A DNA stretch of 64,000 nucleotides from an uncultured Dorea sp. (lineage in GTDB: Bacteria; Bacillota; Clostridia; Lachnospirales; Lachnospiraceae), in NCBI GenBank assembly GCA_910584575.1, contig CAJUBG010000010.1:5261-69260 (forward strand). The letters are read 5' to 3'. Both the position numbers and the translations under genes were made by a program. Shown piece by piece: positions 59,570 to 64,000 of this stretch. Below the pieces are notes generated by a model. The model worked only from the letters and a program-made list of their open reading frames with translations. It had not been told where the DNA came from and ran no database searches. Each line of letters begins with the position of its first letter. Positions within the stretch are counted from its first letter, which is position 1.

Positions 59570-61246
59570 ATGCACATGTTTATGCAAAAAGAAGTAAAGT
59601 ACGAGATGAAGCTGTTAAGCTCTCTGGCTAAGGTGTTTCAGGATGAGACTCCGGTATACCAGCCGGAATGTTTGAAGCTCAGCGCGCTGTGGGGAGAAAC
59701 AGTATCCTTCCAGGCAGCCTACACAGGAGACTATTTTATGCGCGAGCGTCTAGAGGTGAGAGTCGTATCCTCCATTGAAAAACAGATCCGTGTGAGGACG
59801 GTTGAGCAGGTTCCGGTGGGGCGCGCAACCAACGGGATTGTGGATGACAATTATCTGAAAACTACCTCCGGCCTGTATCCTGATCTTTTGCGGGATTTGA
59901 AGGATGGGAAGGTGATTGTATGCTCTCACCAGTGGAGAAGCCTCTGGATTGATGTGGAGGTGACCGAAGAAGTAAAAGCCGGTGACTATGAGATTGAGCT
60001 TCAGTTGGTAAAAGAAGATGAGGTCGTATGTTCTGCGGTTATGAAGATTACAGTCATCGGGGCAAAGCTGCCAAAGCTTGGAATCATGCATACAGAATGG
60101 CTTCACGCGGATTGTCTTGCAGACTACTACCATGTGGAGGTGTTCTCTGATGAGCACTGGAAACTCCTTGAGAACTATTTCCATGAGTATGTAAAGAGAG
60201 GCTGCAACATGATGCTTGTCCCCCTCTTTACGTCGCCGCTGGATACGGCGGTGGGGCTTGAGCGCACAACCACCCAACTGGTGGAGGTGGAGGTAAAGGA
60301 CGGGGAATACCGGTTCGGCTTCGACAAATTAAAACGCTGGATTGATCTGTGTAAAGCCTGCGGCATTGAATATTACGAGATGTCCCACCTTTTCTCACAG
60401 TGGGGTGCAAAGTATGCGCCGAAGGTGGTGGCGGTTGTAGACGGAAAGGAAGAAAAGATTTTCGGATGGCATACGCCGGCAGTAGGGGAGTACACCAGAT
60501 TTCTTCATAGCTTCCTTCCAGCTTTGATTGAAAAACTGAGGGAGTGGGATATTGCAGGGGTTACATATTTCCACATTTCCGATGAGCCAAGGGAGGCGCA
60601 TCTTGAGAGCTTTAAGGCTGCAAAGGAGTCCCTTGGGAACCTGCTTGACGGCTTCCATACCTTTGACGCCCTCTCAAGCTATGAGTTCTACCGCCACGGC
60701 TTAATCGACAAGCCGATTCCGGGGAATAATGAGATTGAGGAGTTCTTATCCCATGGCCTTAAGGATATGTGGACATATTACTGTACAGGCCAGTTCTATG
60801 AGGTGAGCAATCGGTTTATGTCCATGCCGTCTGCGAGGAACCGGATTTATGGCGTGCAGTTGTTTAAGTATGATATTATCGGAATCCTGCACTGGGGATA
60901 TAATTTCTACAACAGCCAGTTCTCTATTGACCATATCAACCCATACGAGGTGACAGATTCAGGCAACGCCTTCCCGTCAGGGGACCCGTTCCTGGTGTAT
61001 CCGGGAAGCGACGGGCATCCGGAGGAATCTATCCGTATGATGGTTCACTATGAGGCTCTTACAGACTTAAGAGCCCTTCGGCTTTTGGAATCCCTTACCA
61101 GCAAGGAGTATGTGATGGAACTGATTGAGGGCGACCTTTGCGAGCCTTTGACTTTTAAGCGTTATCCCAAATCAGATATGTACCTGATTACTCTGCGGAA
61201 CCGTGTAAACCGCGAGATTGGACGGCGTATGTCAGAGAGCAAATAG
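59570..61246 (+). CDS. DUF4091 glycoside hydrolase-like protein
   Basis: The 558-residue protein matches DUF4091-containing glycosidase-like proteins: an N-terminal beta-sandwich (about 20-165, 'CLKLSALWGETVSFQAAYTG') and a TIM-barrel-like middle ('LGIMHTEWLHADCLADYYHV', 'ISDEPREAHLESFKAAKESL') with the DUF4091 region near 'GIQLFKYDIIGILHWGYNFY'. No signal peptide is seen, so it acts inside the cell on imported oligosaccharide. The 'HISDEP' acid pair is a candidate catalytic site. It follows the importer permeases and precedes the molybdoenzyme by 18 bases. Confidence 0.82.
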   Translation: MHMFMQKEVKYEMKLLSSLAKVFQDETPVYQPECLKLSALWGETVSFQAAYTGDYFMRERLEVRVVSSIEKQIRVRTVEQVPVGRATNGIVDDNYLKTTSGLYPDLLRDLKDGKVIVCSHQWRSLWIDVEVTEEVKAGDYEIELQLVKEDEVVCSAVMKITVIGAKLPKLGIMHTEWLHADCLADYYHVEVFSDEHWKLLENYFHEYVKRGCNMMLVPLFTSPLDTAVGLERTTTQLVEVEVKDGEYRFGFDKLKRWIDLCKACGIEYYEMSHLFSQWGAKYAPKVVAVVDGKEEKIFGWHTPAVGEYTRFLHSFLPALIEKLREWDIAGVTYFHISDEPREAHLESFKAAKESLGNLLDGFHTFDALSSYEFYRHGLIDKPIPGNNEIEEFLSHGLKDMWTYYCTGQFYEVSNRFMSMPSARNRIYGVQLFKYDIIGILHWGYNFYNSQFSIDHINPYEVTDSGNAFPSGDPFLVYPGSDGHPEESIRMMVHYEALTDLRALRLLESLTSKEYVMELIEGDLCEPLTFKRYPKSDMYLITLRNRVNREIGRRMSESK

Positions 61247-61264
61247 AATCAATAGGAGAAAGAT

Positions 61265-63370
61265 ATGTCTGAGACAAAGATTGTAAAAACCACCTGCTCT
61301 ACCTGCGGCCCGTGCTGTGAGGTGGACGCATACGTGAAGGACGGGAAGCTGGTTTGTGTGGAGGGCGCGCGCAACACGCCCATGCAGTCCGGCGGGCTGT
61401 GTGCCAAAGGTGTGGCGGCTGTTCAGTATGTATATAACAAAGAGCGCATTCTGTATCCTATGAAGCGTGCGGGCAGGAAGGGCGAGGGACGCTTTGAACG
61501 GATTTCCTGGGACGAGGCGTATGATATGATTGCAGACAATCTCCTTCGGGTGCGAAGCGAGTACGGGGCAAAGTCGGCGGTATTCTACGCGGGTTATGCA
61601 AAATGGTACCGTCCGGCGCTTCTGCGCCTGGCAAATGCTTATGGCTCACCGAATTTCTGTACGGAATCCAGCACATGCTTTCAGGCCGCGGCGCTTGCCT
61701 GGCGTTCTCTGTATGGGAACATGATATGCAGGCCGGACCTTAAGAATACAAAGACCCTCATCCTGTGGAGTAGTAATCTCTATCACTCGAACACGCCCAT
61801 GAGCCGGATGTTTCAGGACTTGAAAAAGCGGGGTGTCAAAGTGATTGACGTTGACCCCCGCCATACGGTGACAGCCCATGACGCGGATATCCACCTTCAG
61901 TTGATTCCGGGGACAGACGGCGCGCTGGCGCTGTCCATGGCGCAGGTAATCATTGAGGAGAAGCTGTATGACAGGGAGTTTGTAGAAAAATATGTCTATG
62001 GGTTTGAGGAATATCAGGAGTATGTACAGGAATTTCCGCCCGAAAAGGCGGAGAAGATTACCGGTGTGCCGGCAGAATTGATTCGTCTTGCGGCCAGAAC
62101 CTATGCAGAAAACGGGCCCGCAGGCATTATGTTTTCGGCGTCGCCTGTGGTACACCACATAAATGGAGTGCAGAATTACCGTGCAGTATTCTCATTGATT
62201 GCCCTTACCGGCAACTATGATATCGAGGGCGGGAACCGGACACAGCCAGGCCCCTTCTCGCCTGCAAACGAATTTGGCAGGGTCAGGCGGTTCGATGGGG
62301 AGAGAGCCATCGGACAGAAGGAGTTTCCGGCGTGGTTTGACCTGCCCTGCGACGAGGCACAGTGTATCCGGCTGGCGGATTATATTTTAGACGAGAAGCC
62401 TTACCCCATTAAGGCAGTATTCGCCATGGGGCTGAATCATCGGATGTGGCCGAAGCCGGCACGGCTTAAAAAGGCCCTTGAGAAGCTGGATTTCTATGTA
62501 AATGCAGAGCTGTTTTGGTCGAAGTCCTCTGACGCGGCGGATCTGGTGCTTCCGGCATGTACCTCTTACGAACGGGAGCAGGTACATACAGGGGGAGGCG
62601 GCAGATTCTTCTTCTCCAATAAGGCCATTGATCCGGTGGGGGAGTCGAAGAACGATATTGAGATTATTATGGAGGTACTCCGGAGGATGAAGGTAAGAGA
62701 GCCTGGGATTGCCGATGAGATTCTTGAGGCTGGATACGAGGCTTATATGGAGTATATCCTTAAACCGTCCGGACTTACCCTTTGCGAGCTTAAGAGCCAT
62801 CCGGAGGGGATGTTGGGAAAGAAGCTCTATCAGCCTTGTGTAAAGACCTATGAGAAAGAGCCGTTTCATACCCCGTCCGGCAAGGTGGAGTTTAAATCCC
62901 TGATACTAGAGCGTTACAGGGACAGCCATGGATACAGCGGTCTGCCCAAGTATCGGGATTACCGAGAGCATTGGGACGACCCTAGAATCGGCAGGGAGGA
63001 ATATCCGCTGATTTTAAATACCGGAAGCAGGAAGCCCCAGTTGTTTCATTCGCGGTTATACCGGATGCCCTGGCTTGGAAGGCTTGAAGATACTCCGCTT
63101 GTTGAGATACATCCGGAGGACGGAAGAAAATACGGCGTTGCAGACGGGGAAAATGTCCGGATTACGTCTCCTGCCGGATCGGTCACAGGGATTGCCGCTT
63201 ACAATAACCAGGGGAAGGCGGGAGTTGTCTATATCTATCACGGGAGCCCGAACGGGGACGCAAATGAGCTGATTCATAAAGATTATGTGGACCCCATCTC
63301 CGGATTTCCGGGCTTTAAGGGATATTTCTGCAGAATCGAGAGGATGGGACATGATGAAGATAAGGTTTGA
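61265..63370 (+). CDS. Molybdopterin-dependent oxidoreductase, catalytic subunit
   Basis: The 701-residue protein is a DMSO reductase-superfamily enzyme. It opens with a [4Fe-4S] motif, 'CSTCGPCCEV' plus 'GLCAKG' about 30 residues later. Further hallmarks are 'RISWDEAYDMIADNL', the cofactor-binding 'LWSSNLYHSNTPMSRM', 'VDPRHTVTAHDADIHLQLIPG' and the C-terminal 'ILNTGSRKPQLFHSRLYRMPW'. A possible Mo ligand is the Cys of 'TESSTCFQ'. There is no twin-arginine signal, so it is cytoplasmic. It pairs with the Fe-S protein overlapping its end. Candidate activities include thiosulfate/polysulfide reductase-like, formate or hydroxylated-compound redox; none is decided. Confidence 0.88.
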   Translation: MSETKIVKTTCSTCGPCCEVDAYVKDGKLVCVEGARNTPMQSGGLCAKGVAAVQYVYNKERILYPMKRAGRKGEGRFERISWDEAYDMIADNLLRVRSEYGAKSAVFYAGYAKWYRPALLRLANAYGSPNFCTESSTCFQAAALAWRSLYGNMICRPDLKNTKTLILWSSNLYHSNTPMSRMFQDLKKRGVKVIDVDPRHTVTAHDADIHLQLIPGTDGALALSMAQVIIEEKLYDREFVEKYVYGFEEYQEYVQEFPPEKAEKITGVPAELIRLAARTYAENGPAGIMFSASPVVHHINGVQNYRAVFSLIALTGNYDIEGGNRTQPGPFSPANEFGRVRRFDGERAIGQKEFPAWFDLPCDEAQCIRLADYILDEKPYPIKAVFAMGLNHRMWPKPARLKKALEKLDFYVNAELFWSKSSDAADLVLPACTSYEREQVHTGGGGRFFFSNKAIDPVGESKNDIEIIMEVLRRMKVREPGIADEILEAGYEAYMEYILKPSGLTLCELKSHPEGMLGKKLYQPCVKTYEKEPFHTPSGKVEFKSLILERYRDSHGYSGLPKYRDYREHWDDPRIGREEYPLILNTGSRKPQLFHSRLYRMPWLGRLEDTPLVEIHPEDGRKYGVADGENVRITSPAGSVTGIAAYNNQGKAGVVYIYHGSPNGDANELIHKDYVDPISGFPGFKGYFCRIERMGHDEDKV

Positions 63371-63770
63371 TGAAGAAAAATGCGTAGGCTGTTATGCATG
63401 TTATACCGCGTGTATCGCTGCCCACCATTCCCCAGAGGAGGAGGACGCCAAAAGCCACAGAGTCATCCAAAAGGTGGTTAAGGAGGATTTCCAGAAGAAT
63501 ATCTGTGTGGGCTGCGTCCATTGCGGCCTTTGTATGGAGAAATGTCCTAAGGGGGCAATCTATAAAGAGGCGCGGTACGGGCTGATTCTGGTAGAAAAAG
63601 AGAAATGTGTAGGCTGCGGGGCATGCCAGTCCGCCTGTCCGAAGGGAGTCATCCATTTTGATGCAGAGGGCAGGATGGAAAAATGCGACGGGTGTATCGG
63701 GCGGCTTTATGAGGGGAGACAGCCTGCTTGCGTCAGGGTATGCTGTGTGGGGGCGATTGGGAGAAAGTAA
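63351..63770 (+). CDS. Electron-transfer [4Fe-4S] subunit of molybdoenzyme
   Basis: This 139-residue protein has four cysteine clusters: 'CVGCYACYTACIAAH', 'CVGCVHCGLCMEKCP', 'CVGCGACQSACP' and 'CDGCIGRLYEG...CVRVCC', the HycB/DmsB-like pattern that carries up to four [4Fe-4S] clusters. It starts at ATG 63351 inside the end of the molybdoenzyme gene, with GAGAGG upstream, implying a stoichiometric partner. It would pass electrons between the molybdenum enzyme and a cellular carrier. Confidence 0.9.
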   Translation: MMKIRFDEEKCVGCYACYTACIAAHHSPEEEDAKSHRVIQKVVKEDFQKNICVGCVHCGLCMEKCPKGAIYKEARYGLILVEKEKCVGCGACQSACPKGVIHFDAEGRMEKCDGCIGRLYEGRQPACVRVCCVGAIGRK

Positions 63771-63873
63771 TAAAGATACACTCATTGCTTCTAGCAAACA
63801 AGCAGATAGAGAATGTGGCAGTTGTGGGTGTGAGTTAGACCCGATCTATAAAAGAGCATTAGTATTACTAAAC

Positions 63874-63903
63874 AAATGAAAATTTTTCCAAATGAAAATT
63901 TTT
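63874..63903. repeat. Tandem AT-rich repeats before final gene
   Basis: AAATGAAAATTTTT occurs at 63874-63887 and again at 63890-63903, a 16-base period. They lie upstream of the TATAAT at 63938-63943, in a position to bind a regulator of the last gene. Confidence 0.55.
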
Positions 63904-63937
63904 ATCAAAATATGGTGCGTATTTAGTATATATTTGA

Positions 63938-63943
63938 TATAAT
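63938..63943 (+). promoter_or_regulatory. Probable -10 element of final gene
   Basis: TATAAT lies 37 bases before ATG 63980. The -35 is unclear (TTTAGT or nearby). Together with the tandem repeats upstream this looks like a small regulated promoter. Confidence 0.5.
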
Positions 63944-63979
63944 TGTAAGTAAGAAGATTTGATGGAAGGAGGTTGTACT

Positions 63980-64000
63980 ATGCCAGCAGTGAATGTGAAT
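63980..64000 (+). CDS. Start of an unidentified gene (partial)
   Basis: Only seven codons (MPAVNVN) are present before the window ends. AAGGAGG lies 8 bases upstream, so this is a real start. Several small antitoxin proteins begin similarly, but seven residues cannot support a family call. Confidence 0.5.

Noticed and set aside
63771..63879. Possible short coding stretch ending near 63879 with CGSCGCELDP-like residues
   Set aside because: No start codon with a ribosome site in this frame after the Fe-S gene; at most a degraded remnant, too short to support.

Overview
The window is a chromosomal segment of an anaerobic, low-to-mid-GC Firmicute, most likely a gut Lachnospiraceae or related Clostridia. 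The signs are strong AGGAGG ribosome binding sites, occasional GTG and TTG starts, lipoproteins with a CG(N/S) after the lipobox cysteine, corrinoid methyltransferase genes with a RACo-type activator, a double-cubane 2-hydroxyacyl-CoA dehydratase homologue, and many oxygen-sensitive Fe-S proteins. No rRNA, tRNA, CRISPR array or intact mobile element was recognised.

Region 1 (1-17277) is the 3' part of a phage-tail-like contractile injection system (CIS) operon. It encodes two baseplate J-like proteins (the first only as its C-terminus), a TIGR02242-type tail protein, an Ig-capped accessory protein, a DUF4255 terminator protein, a DUF4280 PAAR-like tip, a two-domain AAA+ ATPase, and a large disordered/hydrophobic candidate cargo protein. 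Interleaved are three predicted membrane proteins unusual for an extracellular CIS: an EssB-like pseudokinase with a C-terminal membrane helix, a MORN-repeat protein with one membrane helix, and a four-helix HAMP/cyclase-homology protein whose metal-binding residues look lost. I infer a CIS tied to, or sensed at, the cytoplasmic membrane. Sheath, tube, spike and gp25 genes would lie upstream of the window.

Region 2 (17283-23432) holds small regulatory and membrane genes: an XRE repressor operon with twin palindromic operators on its promoter, a LytTR/HPK10 two-component pair on the minus strand, and a plus-strand row of membrane proteins (DUF2238-like, ClC-type channel, DUF308, two-helix K+ channel).

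Region 3 (23481-35434) is a one-carbon or reductive metabolism island: a PucR/CdaR-type regulator, a double-cubane reductase, a MetNIQ-type ABC importer, an AEC carrier, three URO-D superfamily methyltransferase-like proteins, a corrinoid protein and a RACo-like activator. It looks like uptake of a methylated compound followed by corrinoid-dependent methyl transfer; the substrate cannot be read from the sequence.

Region 4 (35516-38899) has an AAA/PD-(D/E)XK protein, an APH-fold kinase-like protein, and a TPP riboswitch controlling thiT.

Region 5 (39028-49057) resembles an expanded version of the E. coli ydjXYZ-ynjABCDE locus: two secreted rhodanese lipoproteins, TVP38 membrane proteins, a YnjBCD-like ABC importer, two selenodomain-associated glycosyltransferases, and a striking single-chain fusion of TVP38, TIGR04282 transferase, ferredoxin and CCG domains.

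Region 6 (49315-64000) contains a PD-(D/E)XK transposase-family protein, a nucleoside hydrolase, two carbohydrate-type ABC importers around another URO-D methyltransferase/acyltransferase pair, a DUF4091 glycosidase-like protein, a molybdopterin oxidoreductase with its Fe-S partner, and the first codons of one more gene. AT-rich palindromic elements are shared between the control regions of regions 3 and 6, suggesting common regulation.
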